Below are positions 11,117-21,640 of a DNA stretch of 64,000 bases, piece after piece (positions within the stretch are counted from its first letter, which is position 1; each line of letters begins with the position of its first letter). Both the position numbers and the translations under genes were made by a program. The notes under the pieces were generated by a model. That model had not been told where the DNA came from, made no database searches, and was given only the letters and a program-made list of their open reading frames with translations. The stretch is from contig OX336389.2 in the NCBI GenBank assembly GCA_946902985.2, positions 125,089,572 through 125,153,571 of the forward strand, in the 5' to 3' direction. Origin of the DNA: Meconema thalassinum (lineage: Eukaryota; Arthropoda; Insecta; Orthoptera; Tettigoniidae).

Positions 11117-12388
11117 CACTGACCGGCAAAAAAAGTGGAACACTTTAATTTTTTATTTAATTTCTTAATTTATTCCACTAAAATGTATCGGTTTTCCAAT
11201 ATTTGCATTATTCATGTAAATTTTAGATGGTTGGCAACAGAAAATACCAAAACATGTTTTACAACACGCTTTAACTCACAAATTTCGTTACATTTTGCAA
11301 ATCTTACAATTTTCTATTTTTTAGTAGGCCTAATGCGCTTTTGGGCTGGTGTTTATCAAACGTATTGCCAAACAAACAGTATTAATGTTTGCACTGCACT
11401 TCACGAGAACAATGGTCACTAAAATTGAGTGTTTCCACCCGTAGCGTCTATGACAGCTTGTAAACGCTCAGGCATACTGTTCACAACTCGTCGAATGGCA
11501 TCTGCCGGGATGCGATCCCATTCCTCCAGCAGCGATGTTCTCAGTTGTGCCAAGGTGGTGAGGTCACGCTGTCTGACGTTCCTTCCAAGCATATCCCATA
11601 CATGTTCGATGGGGTTAAAGCCAGGACTACGAGCTGGCCAGTCCAGGGGTTGAATCTCCACTTCCTGCAGATATTGTACAACACAGCGAGCAGTATGAGG
11701 GCGGGCATTATCCTGCATCAGCATGAAATTCTGACCAATGAAAGGCACAAAGGGCATCACATGGTTCATCAGGATCTCTTCGATGTACATTTGGGAATTG
11801 AGCGTCCCGTGATCGATGCACACCAACTCAGTGCGTGCCATAACGTTGATGCCACCCCACACCATAACCGAGCCACCTCCAAATGGAGTCCTAGAGGAGA
11901 AAGCAACAGTGCTGTACCTCTCACCGCGCCTTCTCCACCCTCTTTCTGTTCCATCAGGAGATCTAAGATTAAAGCGACTCTCGTCAGTGAAGAGAACAGA
12001 GGCCCACTGCTCGTGGGCCCATCCCAGATGCTGCCTCGCGAAGCGAAGACACGCCTCTCTGTGATGTCATTCGAGTGGGGGTCCACGTGCAGGTCTCCTG
12101 GACGAAAGATAAGCTTCTTCAAATCTTCTTCTTACTGTTCGCTCACTCACTCTCACATTTATGAAATTTTCCAGTTGATTTCGTGCCTGGACTGCTGTGG
12201 TATGGCGATCACGCAGAACTTGGAGGGTGAGAAATCTGTCATCCCTGGCACTTGTGCTTCTTCTACGGCCTGACCCTCGTCTCCTGTCGTATGTTTGGAG
12301 TTCTCTGTAACGTTGCACTGCACGGTGAATGCTACCGAGAGATGATCCAATGACATCAGCAACATAACGGAAGCTGTGGCCATCCAAT
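11117..12388 (-). mobile_element. Tc1-like DNA transposon, 5'-truncated
   Basis: The transposase-3' end carries the terminal repeat CACTGACCGGCAAAAAAAGT starting at 11117 and preceded by a TA dinucleotide. The other end is missing: sequence homologous to Tc1 transposase stops abruptly at about 12388. There it meets the 5'-untranslated part of a hAT element, and no inverted copy of the terminal repeat is found. The interior encodes a DD34E transposase on the minus strand. Confidence 0.85.
11419..12387 (-). pseudogene. Tc1-like transposase with one in-frame stop
   Basis: The frame runs right to left from 12387. An N-terminal helix-turn-helix pair (FRYVADVIGSSLGSIHRAVQ, then a GRRRST linker) leads into the catalytic domain. 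A single TGA near 12067 interrupts the frame; it is a likely C-to-T change in an arginine codon. Beyond it the same frame stays open to 11419 with all three catalytic acidic positions: LFTDESRF, QDNARPHTA, and SPGFNPIEHVWDMLGR. The extreme N-terminus, normally about 15 residues, is lost with the element's 5' end. This transposase cuts and pastes DNA at TA sites. Apart from the stop and the truncation it is well preserved. Confidence 0.88.
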
Positions 12389-12552
12389 ATATAAGAAGGC
12401 TAGTTGCGCAACCACAAGTCAGTTCCTATGACACTGTTGTGAAATAAAATAGTGCGTACCTCCTTAAAACGTGTTTGTGTGTGTTTAAGTTTAAGACATC
12501 TTTGTAACAGTATTTTGATTTGAATTGTTGCTTTTGTGTGTGATTTAGTAGT

Positions 12553-12761
12553 ATGGAAAAGAAGCGAAAATTGATAGTGAATGCAGAAAATTCAAAGATG
12601 AGTGGAACATTCAGTATTTCGTAATTGAGTCCAGTAACAAGGCGCTATGTTTGATTTGCAATGAAAGCATAGCCGTTCTCAAGGAATATAACATTAAACG
12701 TCATTATGAAACAAAACATTTTCAAAATTATTCAAAATATACAGGAAGTTTGCGGACATAA
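12553..12761 (+). pseudogene. BED zinc-finger N-terminus of the hAT transposase, broken
   Basis: An ATG at 12553 opens a short frame that shifts by one base near 12585. The shifted frame encodes a BED-finger-like segment: a tryptophan/aromatic start, a C-x2-C pair (ALCLICNES) and a H-x4-H pair (IKRHYETKH). It then meets a TAA at 12759-12761, 12 bases before the ATG of the main ORF, in the same frame. The DNA-binding domain has therefore been separated from the catalytic domain by one frameshift and one stop. Confidence 0.75.
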
Positions 12762-12773
12762 AAATTCGAAGCT

Positions 12774-14348
12774 ATGAAGCGCGGATTGAAATCGCAGCAA
12801 TCTTCATTTACAAAACTCAAAACCGAACAAAAGGCTGCAACTCGTGCCAGCTTTCGTTTGGCTCTTGAAATTGCAAAACGTGGAAAACCATTCACCGATG
12901 GAGAAATGACCAAAGAATGCATAATTGCAGCAGCCGAAGAAATGTGCCCTGAAAAGGTAAATTTATTAAAAACTGTCAGTATGTCAGCAAACACTGTGGC
13001 TCGAAGGGTAGAAAACATCGCTGAAAATATATCCTCTCAACTGTTCGACAAAAATGGAGATGTTGAGTGGTTTTCTTTGGCCTTGGATGAGTCAACGGAT
13101 GTGTCAGATACTGCTCAGGTGTTGATTTATATTCGAGGAGTAGATAAAAGCTATGAAGTGCATGAAGAACTTCTTGATATGTATAGTATTCATGGCACAA
13201 CTACTGGTACAGATATTTTTAAAGGAGTTGAAATGGCCATTAATCAAAAGAACCTTCGATGGAAAAACTTGAAATGTATTACAACTGATGGAGGCAAAAA
13301 CATGAGTGGGAAAGATAAAGGAGTGGTCGCTGTTGTGTCAAAGGCTGTAGAAAATGACGGTGGTTCAAAACCATTAGTCTTACATTGTATCATTCATCAA
13401 CAGTCTTTGTGCGGAAAATGTTTGGATATGTCTGAAGTTCTGAAACCAGTCATATCAACTGTTAATTTTATGAGATCTTTTGGGCTGAATCACCGACAAT
13501 TCCGACAATTTATTGAAGAGATTGGAGAAAATGACTTACCTTATCATACTGCCGTACGTTGGCTTAGTTGTGGGAAAGTCCTTCAGCGCTTTTTTGAACT
13601 TCGAGCAGTGATCGAAATTTTTTTGAATGAAAAGCATCGCCCTCTTACTGAATTACAAAACAACGCATGGCTGTGGAAGTTAGCATTCTATGTTGATTTG
13701 ACAAAACATGTGAACGGACTGAATTTGAGATTGCAAGGAGAAAACCAGCATCTTCCTGATTTATACACTAATATCAAATCATTCCGGAAGAAATTGATAC
13801 TGTTTCAATCACAACTACGAAGTAAATGTTTTTCACATTTTAAAACATGTGAAATATTCAGCCACACCACTGAGACTGAGTTTCCTATCGATTTTGCAAT
13901 CGAAACTTTGAGTGCATTGAAAATAAATTTTGATACTCGTTTCTCGGACTTCGATGCCTTTGCGAATCAAATTAAGATTTTTCAGGATCCTTTTGATACT
14001 GACATTGAAACCCTAGCCCCGGAACTTCAAATGGAAATGATTGAACTACAGTGCAGTGATATAATTAAGAACAAATATCAAAACTCATCTTTGTTGGAAT
14101 TTTATAAGAGTCTTCCACTGACACAATTTGATAATTTGCATAAATTTGCTCGTGGGCTGTTTTCTATTTTTGGTACTACTTATTTGTGTGAGAAGACCTT
14201 CTCCAAAATGAAGTACACAAAAAATGTTTACAGATCTAAATTAACTGATGATCATCTTAAATCTCTTTTAATAATTGGTACAAGTAAAATTAGTCCACAA
14301 CTACAAACTATTGTCAGTGGAAAATCTCAATTACATAAATCTCATTAG
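12774..14348 (+). CDS. hAT transposase catalytic region, 524 aa
   Basis: Open for 524 codons. It resembles the hAT/ZBED-type transposases also seen in domesticated GTF2IRD2- and SCAND3-like proteins. Visible motifs in order are: LALDESTDVSDTAQ (first catalytic aspartate, about residue 105), ITTDGGKNMSG (second aspartate, about residue 175), CIIHQQSLCGK, the HTAVRWLSCGKVLQRFFEL block, and the C-terminal dimerisation region with TTYLCEKTFSKMK and KLTDDHLKSLL. The C-terminus is complete. The upstream BED finger is disrupted, so the annotated start is the first ATG after the TAA at 12759. The coding part is intact while both the DNA-binding N-terminus and the left terminal repeat are lost, so I expect no transposition. 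Confidence 0.85.
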   Translation: MKRGLKSQQSSFTKLKTEQKAATRASFRLALEIAKRGKPFTDGEMTKECIIAAAEEMCPEKVNLLKTVSMSANTVARRVENIAENISSQLFDKNGDVEWFSLALDESTDVSDTAQVLIYIRGVDKSYEVHEELLDMYSIHGTTTGTDIFKGVEMAINQKNLRWKNLKCITTDGGKNMSGKDKGVVAVVSKAVENDGGSKPLVLHCIIHQQSLCGKCLDMSEVLKPVISTVNFMRSFGLNHRQFRQFIEEIGENDLPYHTAVRWLSCGKVLQRFFELRAVIEIFLNEKHRPLTELQNNAWLWKLAFYVDLTKHVNGLNLRLQGENQHLPDLYTNIKSFRKKLILFQSQLRSKCFSHFKTCEIFSHTTETEFPIDFAIETLSALKINFDTRFSDFDAFANQIKIFQDPFDTDIETLAPELQMEMIELQCSDIIKNKYQNSSLLEFYKSLPLTQFDNLHKFARGLFSIFGTTYLCEKTFSKMKYTKNVYRSKLTDDHLKSLLIIGTSKISPQLQTIVSGKSQLHKSH

Positions 14349-14649
14349 TATTTCATATGTCTGCTTGTTACACATGTCTTTACTCATTACAATTCTGTGT
14401 TTCTTTATCCAACTTATCACAAAAACAATTACAATAAGCCTACAACAATGTTATGAGTAGTTAGCCCATGACCATATCAATGTAGATGTCATATTAATAA
14501 TTATTCAACATAAAATTAGAATACTTCAGTAAACTAAATTTAATTTGCTATAAAAAAAAATGTTCTCTAAAAGGAGTTTTCAAGTATGCTAGCTCTCCGC
14601 GGGCCGGATGTGGCCCTCGGGCCGTAGTTTGGAGACCCCTGATCTAGGC

Positions 14650-15375
14650 TAACAGGTTGGAGCCGCGTCGTGTATCGATGATTGTTTCCAGACGTTTCGG
14701 CTGTCATTGCAGCAGCCTTAATCATGGGTAGGTACGAGTTGGTGTCCGTACTCAAACTGACGGTTATAGCCAGCCAGAGGTGCCTGCTTGCACTGCATTG
14801 ACGTCACGCTGCTCCCTGATTGGTCCGCGCCCCTGCCAGTCGCGCGCTTGGAGAACTTTCCAAGCGTTGCTAAGTCTAAAACCATCTTCGCGATTGAAAT
14901 TATTGGGATGCTTCACGACCTCTATTGCCTCCCTAATTAACCTGTTTTGATATCCAGGAATTTTAGCAACAGTTTCGGCGTTATCAAATACGATGGCGTG
15001 TATCGTGACATCAGCATATTCAGCTATTGCAGATCTGTAGTTTATCTGTTTTGTGTCTCGAATGTGCTCTGAAATCCTAATGGAAACGCATCTTTTGGTT
15101 TGCCCTATGTAAACCGGTCTACAGGAGCAAGGCACTTTGTAAACTCCTGCGTCCTGGTTTGGCTGCTTTATCTCAATTGATTTACGCACCACTTGCGTCA
15201 GCTTGTTAATTGGATGCATTACCGTTGTCACATTGTGTTTCCTTTGCAACCTGGTGATTTGATCTGTCAACCCCAGTACATACGGCAGAAAGGCTTTATG
15301 GTAGGACCTATCTTCGTTCTTTTTGACAGTTCTTCGGCTTTCTTCTACATTCCGAGTGGCCCTATTTAGAACCAT
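14650..15375 (-). mobile_element. Penelope-like element fragment, GIY-YIG endonuclease
   Basis: The minus-strand ORF 14764-15375 (203 aa) contains a GIY-YIG nuclease domain in its middle: GVYKVPCSCRPVYIGQTKR, then RISEHIRDTK and a downstream IREAIEV block. This is the C-terminal endonuclease of Penelope-like retroelements, which cuts target DNA for priming. The reverse-transcriptase domain that should precede it (to the right) is absent, so the copy is 5'-truncated. The sequence after the ORF contains GCCGAAACGTCTGGAAAC, a motif type common in Penelope 3' regions. The element adjoins the hAT right end. Confidence 0.85.
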
Positions 15376-15539
15376 TAGGCCTATTTAATCAAATTATTTG
15401 TAAGGTTATCTATTTTATTTTATTTTATGTTAATAGGCTTATTGTGTAAACGCTGAAGATATCATCGTATATCGAAACATATACTAACATTTGAATAGAA
15501 TTGATTCGAGGAGCATTTCAATTAATTATCAGTTCCTTT

Positions 15540-15730
15540 AATATCGGGATTTTCCGCCAACACAAAGTTCCTCCATTCTCTACTTGAAAGCGCTGTAGTG
15601 TCAAGGAGTTAAGATATCTAACCTCCTTGACTCTCATAGCGTCCAAAGGAACGACGAAATTCGACATGCAAGCTACCCTCTGGGTGTCAATTAACAAAGC
15701 TTGCACCTGGCATCCGAGGCCATACGATAT
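15540..15730. repeat. Dispersed repeat shared with the duplicated units
   Basis: This stretch, starting near the motif tttccgccaacacaaagttc and ending near ccatacgatattattat, recurs at about 22990-23190, 38885-39075 and 55690-55880 in the three duplicated units, with small differences. It therefore belongs to a dispersed element, but no ends or coding sequence are recognisable. Confidence 0.7.
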
Positions 15731-16455
15731 TATTATTATCAGTTCCTTGTTCTAAACGAGTGTCTGATATCAGTGACTTCACTTCTCACTGGCACAGGAA
15801 AGAGGAAATAATGCTAACTCTTCACAATATTTCATTCCTGCAAACATCTATTTTTTGTACATTGCTAGAAATATTCCCTACGTAAAGTCATTGTATTCAT
15901 TAACGAGCTTTGCTAATTGATGACCATTTAGCCCCATGTAGGCTACTTGGGTGAGTATGTGGAAAGTCTGATAACCTATCTCATTGTGATGGCTGTAGTA
16001 GTGCATTTATTTACAATTGAGGCTAAGATCTTGGACGTAGGTGACCGTGGTCTTAAGTTAAGAACCATATCATAATTTTCCTGATAAGTGGAGAAACAAT
16101 TTCTAGGACAGCTGAGTTGGAAATCGAACCCATCTCTACTCAGCTTTTCATCATGAAGTTGATTGTACCCCAGTCATTAATTGTTGATAGTAGGTACTCC
16201 TCCCTTTACATAACTTTCACAAGGCAGATTATTGAAAATATATTATTTATGATTATATACCTTTCTGGGAGTCATTAGAAGATGGTTTGAATTTGAACTG
16301 TCACTGCTGCACCGGAAATATTTCTTTTATTACGTAAATAAAGCAGTTTTGTTCGTGTTCATTTCACGAGCAGCGCCATTTTACATTGACGTCAAACCCG
16401 TTGTCAACATGTCCGATTCAAAATTCACCACAAGACACGTAAATAATGAAATAAC
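15731..16455. other. No gene; degraded SINE-like sequence
   Basis: No convincing coding sequence. Around 15935-16190 the sequence resembles, in minus orientation, the SINE family seen at 29915-30140 and 51640-51960. Shared features are the 'gataacct…tgtggtgtctgtagtag' and 'taagttaggaacca' blocks and a B-box-like ggaaatcgaaccc. Confidence 0.35.
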
Positions 16456-16775
16456 AGGCAAAACCATTGGCCTGGAAAAAGATTATTGTTGGTGACTACC
16501 CCCACAGTGCGTGACAAAAACCAGGGCAGTTTATATTAGCTAATGCAGCCCGCAGGGCCACACTACCTAACCAATAATGGTCTAGGCGAAAACCATTGGT
16601 TTGGATGAAAATGTTCGTCTAGGCAAAACCATTGGCCCGGATAAAGGTTATTGATGCGTGACTACCCCCACTGTGTGTTACAAAAACCAGGGGTGTTTAT
16701 ATTAGCTAACGCGGCCCACAGGGCCACGCTATCTAACAATTATTGGTTTAGGCGAAAACCATTGGTCTGCCGGAT
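16456..16775. repeat. Two-copy tandem repeat, period about 166 bp
   Basis: The block beginning aaaaccattggcctgg (near 16460) is repeated from aaaaccattggcccgg (near 16626). Both copies contain gactacccccac, caaaaaccagg, tttatattagctaa and cagggccac in the same order. A further partial aaaaccattgg starts a third copy near 16757. No coding function is seen. Confidence 0.75.
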
Positions 16776-18128
16776 GCGATATAGTACCGAATACGAGGGG
16801 TTGGCAGTACGGTGCAGTACGGTGCATGACGGTACATGATGCTAAAATGGCTGAAACAGATGGAATTTTGCCTATATAAGTCGTGTTCATATTTGGGATG
16901 GCTGGGCGGGTCTCAGACATCATCTCCATATATTTTCCCGGCTATTAAATCAGGTAGTTTGCTTAATTTCAGTAGTTTAAGAATTGTATAGAAAGGAGTA
17001 CCTTCTGTAAATTTTTACTTTGCATTCTAATCCTCACCAGAGTTAAATTTCTTGACAGAGACGGGAATTGAACCTGGAAACTTTAGGATGGGATTGTAAT
17101 AGTACTCCGAGAACACACAAGTAGGCCGTACGTGACGATAGGTTCAGAAATGCGAATGGATGTTCCAGGTCACTGGATATAGCTATATCTAGATCAGGGA
17201 GTCAAGTGGATTACAATCCCTCATCGGGCTCATTGAAATTGCATTAAATGGTATTCCAGTTACAACTCAAGGCAAATATCTGGATGGCAGATATTCAAAT
17301 ATCTCAGGCTGCCTGCTTCCAATTGGTTGTCTAATTTAATTTATAATATTCATCTTCATATATCATTAACACCCTTGATAAGGTTGGTGTCAGGAATAGT
17401 ATTAGGTAGTAAAAACCACTCGCCACCTATAGACTTAACCCCCCTTAAGCTCAATCCTGCATGAACGCTTAGTAATAGCTTTCTTCAGCTTATTCCAGTT
17501 ATTTAGGGATAACAAAAGCCAACCTTGCTAACATATGGTTTTGGCCTTTAAGTTAAAGGATGGATTTACAGGTACAATGTGATTCTTCAGGTTAAAATTC
17601 TACCATGTTTACACGTAACTATATCTTGGCCGCCCGGAGGAAACATCAAAAGCTTAGCCTCTCCACCAGTATGACCTCGCCATCCCGAATCACGAATAAT
17701 ATGAGATACAATGCACTATCAATATTCCCTATGTGCTAAAATTGCGATAAATCACATTTTAACAGGTTTTTACTGCTTATGTAGGCCTATATATGCCATT
17801 TGGAAAGCATTCAAAAGCCAGGCATTAATGCGCAGTTATAGCACAATTGTGAACTGAAGTATTGAACAACACGCAGCATCGAAAGAGATAAATCAGCGCA
17901 ACACATTAAAATAAATTCAGTGCCTCAGCCAGCTTTCGCACGAACTAACAGGCAATTGCTTCATGTCTCTACTGAGGTTCGCAACGCACAGAATTTGTTT
18001 CAACAGCTTGAATCCCTAGGAATTTCATTCAGATCCTGGATGTCACTAAAAGGGATTATGATTAACTCGAAGAATAAATACAGTAAAATCTCGATTTAGC
18101 GGATCTCGATTCATTAGACTTCGGATAT
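16776..18128. other. No gene recognised; old repeat fragments
   Basis: No ORF with a recognisable domain. Around 17036-17110 there is SINE-like sequence with a B-box-like gggaattgaacctgg. Near 17375-17405 the ccttgataaggttggtgtcagg block resembles a widespread SINE/LINE tail motif. The remainder is AT rich and unassigned. Confidence 0.3.
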
Positions 18129-18459
18129 GAAAATCCACAGCTTGCTTCCAGTCGACCGACCGGGACGGGGATGGAATGAATGAAGCCCCCATCTAGCAGC
18201 GAGGATATGAACTGAGCCGGCTGCCAAAGCCTGTCGCACTCCTCTGAGGCAATGATTAAATGAATGACAGATGAAATGAAATGATAGTGGAGAGTGTTGC
18301 TGGAATGAAAGTTTGACAGGGAAAACCGGAGTACCCGGAGAAAAACCTGTCTGTCTACATTTCGTCCAGCACAAATCTCACATCGAGTGACCGAGATTTG
18401 AACCACGGACCCTGCGGTGAGAGGCCGGCGTGCTACCGCCTAAGTCAAGGAGGCTATTT
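18129..18459 (-). mobile_element. tRNA-derived SINE, same family as 8432-8763
   Basis: About 331 bp, closely matching the SINE inside LINE copy 1, same orientation. The head contains ACTTAGGCGGTAGCACGC and B box GGTTCAAATCT. It is flanked by the 12-bp target-site duplication GACTTCGGATAT (18117-18128 and 18460-18471). Confidence 0.88.
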
Positions 18460-18469
18460 GACTTCGGAT

Positions 18470-18527
18470 ATCATCATCATCTTGCACAGTTTCCAGCCAC
18501 TGGCCGGGTCTGTTTGGTTATAACGGA
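18470..18527 (-). mobile_element. Very short LINE 3' end fragment
   Basis: Only about 55 bp: the (ATC)n tail (as seen on the + strand) plus tttccagccactggccgggt, matching the 3' ends of the LINEs at 23604, 39486 and 56295. It is an extreme 5' truncation. It directly follows the SINE's target duplication. Confidence 0.7.
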
Positions 18528-19189
18528 CATAATTAGACCAACTGAGATTATTATCATTTTAAATGATCTTGTCGACTTCGTCATTACGCTGGGGTCTGGC
18601 GTTACGTAACGGTGACGGGACGAAATGTACCGAGAATGCACTGAGGTGTGTGACATCATAGTACTGCTTGAGCTTCCTCCTTTCCCCGTGCGCTCCAGTG
18701 AGCATGACGTCATCCAGCCAGCTACCTCCTTTGACCTTGGTTTGCACTTGGTAACGGCCTTTGAGTTCACGCAGCATTTGTAGCATTTAAAATGATATAA
18801 AGTCTGACTATCAGTCTTTTTTTCTTAAAGTTTCGTGCACCCAAGTATTTAAAAAGTACAGTAAACACTAATTACAGCAGAACCTCCTTAATTATTGGCC
18901 CACACGATATAGACCAATATAAACATAACCTTACTGCTCCTACTGTGAAATGAATAAATAAAACCGCGTAGAACATTCCTGTTGAATAGCGTAACCAAAT
19001 GAACCTACGAAATAATTTTCCCCAAAACATAGTTTTATCGGCCATACTCGTAGATCCAAGAACAACATACAGCCATTTTTAGCCTACTTTCGATTTTTGC
19101 AAAAAATGAAAGTAAGTTAGACTTATGAGATCTACACAGGGCCAAAAATTGTGTGTCTGTAAGTGTGTGTGTGCTCTGCATGTCTGTCC
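18528..19189. other. No gene recognised
   Basis: AT-rich sequence without a supported ORF. Around 19085-19150 it contains a ctttcatttt-type inverted block next to 'gacttatgagatctac' and a TG-rich run, resembling the flank of the 28.6-29.3 kb repeat blocks. Confidence 0.3.
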
Positions 19190-19780
19190 TCCCCCTATAA
19201 ATTCAAACACGGTCAAACCGAATTGAACGAAATTTGGTACAGAGGTAGCACAAGCAAAGGGCAGCTCAGTGTCATGTTTTATACCGCCGCCATCTTAACG
19301 GAAATGTAATGGCGGCCACCCATATGTTCAAACCATAAATCAAATCACGACTAACCTAATCATTTGATCTCTACCAAATATTGCAACAACATACCTTTAC
19401 GTGGGAAACGTCTTTTGCCCAAACTACAACGTCATCAGCCGTTTAGTTTGCAGATCGTGGCCATATATGTGTGAACATCGATTCCCCCTATCAATTCAAA
19501 CACAACGGAACCCAAATCGAACTACCTATGGTACAGAGGTAGCACTAGCAAGGGACAACTCAGTGACATGTTCTATATCGCCGTCATCATACCACAAAAT
19601 AAATGGTTCCCACCCAAATGTTCTGAGCTTTAATCAAATTACGACTAACCTAATCAACCGATCTCTACCAAATTTTCAAACAATATACCTTACTGTGGGA
19701 AGCGGCTTTTACACAAACTACAAGGTCATCAGCCAAATAGTTTCAAGATGGTGGATGTATGAATCATGCAAGTATTATAG
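19190..19780. repeat. Two-copy tandem repeat, period about 295 bp
   Basis: Unit 1 (about 19190-19484) and unit 2 (about 19485-19780) share the ordered blocks ccctataaattcaaacac, tggtacagaggtagcac, cagtgacatgtt-like, cgactaacctaatca, gatctctaccaaat, and acaaactacaaggtcatcagcc-like. Divergence is substantial. The ORF at 19401-19796 crosses the junction and is not a credible gene. Confidence 0.75.
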
Positions 19781-20364
19781 CCTAACCGTAACTTAAGTTT
19801 CAACAAGGCCTGGCCTCAACAATTCAGCTTATCGTACATAGGGAGGTTTAATCTGTCCTCAAAGAGGTGACCGGTAATATATTAGCATATTACAATAGAA
19901 TATGTAACCGTAGAAGTGACTAATAGTTCAGGCTTACCGTGCCATATCGTTGTGGGCCCGTACCGTCCCGTTGTCCAAATGGCCGCTATTTTTGTTCGTA
20001 AATACATTTATTTCCGTAACATCCTAAGTTTATATCCTTTTAAGAATGTACGGAACAACGTCATACATATTTAGTATCAAATGGTTTATAGAAACGCCAG
20101 AAGACGCTAATGAAATCGTTGATTTCAACACAAAATATGATACAGCTATACTAAACCAGTTGTTTATCAAGTATTATCGTAGCTCATATGTGGCGTAATT
20201 GTAGCGACTTTGGTTCACAGTCTGAGGGTTCATGGATCAAATCCCTGCAGGTTCAAATTTCTTAACTTTTTCTTTTTCATTTTTGTATTTATTGATTTAT
20301 AACTACTCACACGTTATAATGTTTAGCATATATAGTGAGTATTTGCAATCAAAAATATTATATA
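19781..20364. other. No gene recognised
   Basis: AT-rich intergenic-type sequence with no ORF, terminal repeat or SINE head that I can support. It ends at the Helitron-like terminus at 20365. Confidence 0.3.
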
Positions 20365-20920
20365 CTAGCAGGTACCCGCGGCTTCGCTCGCGATAAAGAC
20401 AATTGGGACGATGCATTATTGCTGAAAATTGGTCTATTCTATCACATCAATCGCGGCTACAGGTGGGTCCATTCTAATTCTGAAAATTCTAATACATACA
20501 GTGTATTGATATGAGCAGCAAAGTGGGACTTTCATATAGTTGAGAAAGTCCACAGGGTATGATGTTACCTTATGTGAACACATTTGAAAATTACTTTTTG
20601 GTTTTGCCATCTTCTGCTGAGACATAACAATTATGTTGTCCGGATACTCGTGAGCAGGCCACATACAGTTGTTCATTGGAAAAAATGGTTTTGTCTAAAT
20701 GTACACCTGCTGCTGTTAAGTGTGTCATTGCGCTTTGTTAATGGAAATTGCTAATATTGTTGGAAAAGGGAACTGCACTCTTGCACACTGGAATGGCAAA
20801 TCTATCGGAATATGGGGATTTAAAAGTATTTTTCCTTAAGCTATTCACAATGTAATTTTGCCATAATTATTGATGGTTTGAACGACAACATGTCGCTATT
20901 AATAGACCCATAGTGAAATA
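20365..20920 (-). mobile_element. Helitron 3' fragment with helicase C-terminus relic
   Basis: On the minus strand a decayed coding segment reads NEQLYVACSRVSG, the conserved motif VI region of Helitron Pif1-type helicases. It is preceded (about 20740-20760) by a frame-shifted ISINKAQ motif matching the usual INKAQGQT block. The copy ends in CTAG at 20368-20365 next to a T, with a GC-rich hairpin-capable stretch (CGAAGCCGCGGGTACC) just inside, as expected for a Helitron 3' terminus. Frameshifts and stops make it inactive. The ORF frame 20434-20676 overlaps in a different frame and is a shadow. Confidence 0.75.
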
Positions 20921-21023
20921 TCTCTCACCTTGGCCGCTGGAGCACATTATGCAGTCTCTTCCAGTGTTACATCCCTGGGATTGAAATTCTCCAGATGCAT
21001 CTGTGGGTAATTAAAATTCCTGA

Positions 21024-21404
21024 TTGTTGTTGTTGTTTGTTTGAGTCTTCAGTCTTTTGACTGGTTTGATACAGACCTCCATTCCTCCCTCTCCTGAGCT
21101 AATCGTTTCATCTCTACATAGCTACTTCATCCTACATCCGAGGCAATCTGTTTAACCTTGGTCTACCCCTACAGTTCTTGGGCTCGACCCTCCCATCCAT
21201 AACTAAGCTTGCTATTCCTGGGTGTCTTAATATGTGTCGTACCAACCTATCTCTTCTCTGCATAAGCAATCGCCAGAAACAACTCACCTCTCCCACTCGT
21301 CTTAATACCGCTTCATTTGTTACCCTATCTACCCATCTATCTTCATCATTCTTCTGTAACACCGCGTTTCAATCGCTTCAATTCTATGTCAAACGATTCC
21401 ATTT
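21024..21404 (-). mobile_element. LINE 3' fragment, different family
   Basis: The minus-strand frame 21132-21362 reads like the C-terminus of another LINE reverse transcriptase: RRDRLVRHILRHPGI, then CRGRPRLN. The 3' tail is (CAA)n on the minus strand (gttgttgttg at 21024-21040). It is cut on the right at 21404, where the segmental duplication begins. Confidence 0.65.
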
Positions 21405-21640
21405 CTATGCATTTCACTCGTATTAAGTTTTTAGGATAAATCTCATGTCATTAATTACAGTTAAAATGATCAATTTTATTATGTCAAAAATTGTGTTCTT
21501 TAATCGGTCGTTAAATAAAAACAACCGATTATAATTTGTATGATTTATTTACATTGTAAATTTTACAATGTAGCCTAATCAAAATATGCTATGACGAGCC
21601 GGATTGGAGGTACTCGCGGGCCGTAGTTTTGAGACCCCTG
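21405..21640 (+). mobile_element. hAT right-end fragment at the array's left edge
   Basis: Only the 3' part of the hAT element is present, ending GAGACCCCTG at 21640 and followed by TTCCATAG. That is the same flanking 8-mer as in the intact copies at 37521-37528 and 53887-53894. The left half is absent because the duplication begins inside the element. Confidence 0.85.

Larger units (their letters stand above)
12389..14641 (+). mobile_element. hAT-family DNA transposon, left end missing
   Basis: The right terminal repeat is visible as GGGCCGTAGTTTGGAGACCCCTG-type sequence ending at 14641, whose reverse complement begins CAGGGGTCTCCAAACTACGG. The left terminal repeat is absent; the element abuts the truncated Tc1 relic at about 12388. 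The interior holds a BED-finger remnant and a long transposase ORF. Related right ends occur at 21405-21640, 36596-37520 and 52961-53886. Confidence 0.85.

Noticed and set aside
11545..12273. 242-codon + strand ORF
   Set aside because: Antisense of the Tc1 transposase, which has all its catalytic motifs on the minus strand.
16456..16775. CRISPR-like array
   Set aside because: Two long diverged units with no short repeat/spacer pattern, in an animal genome.
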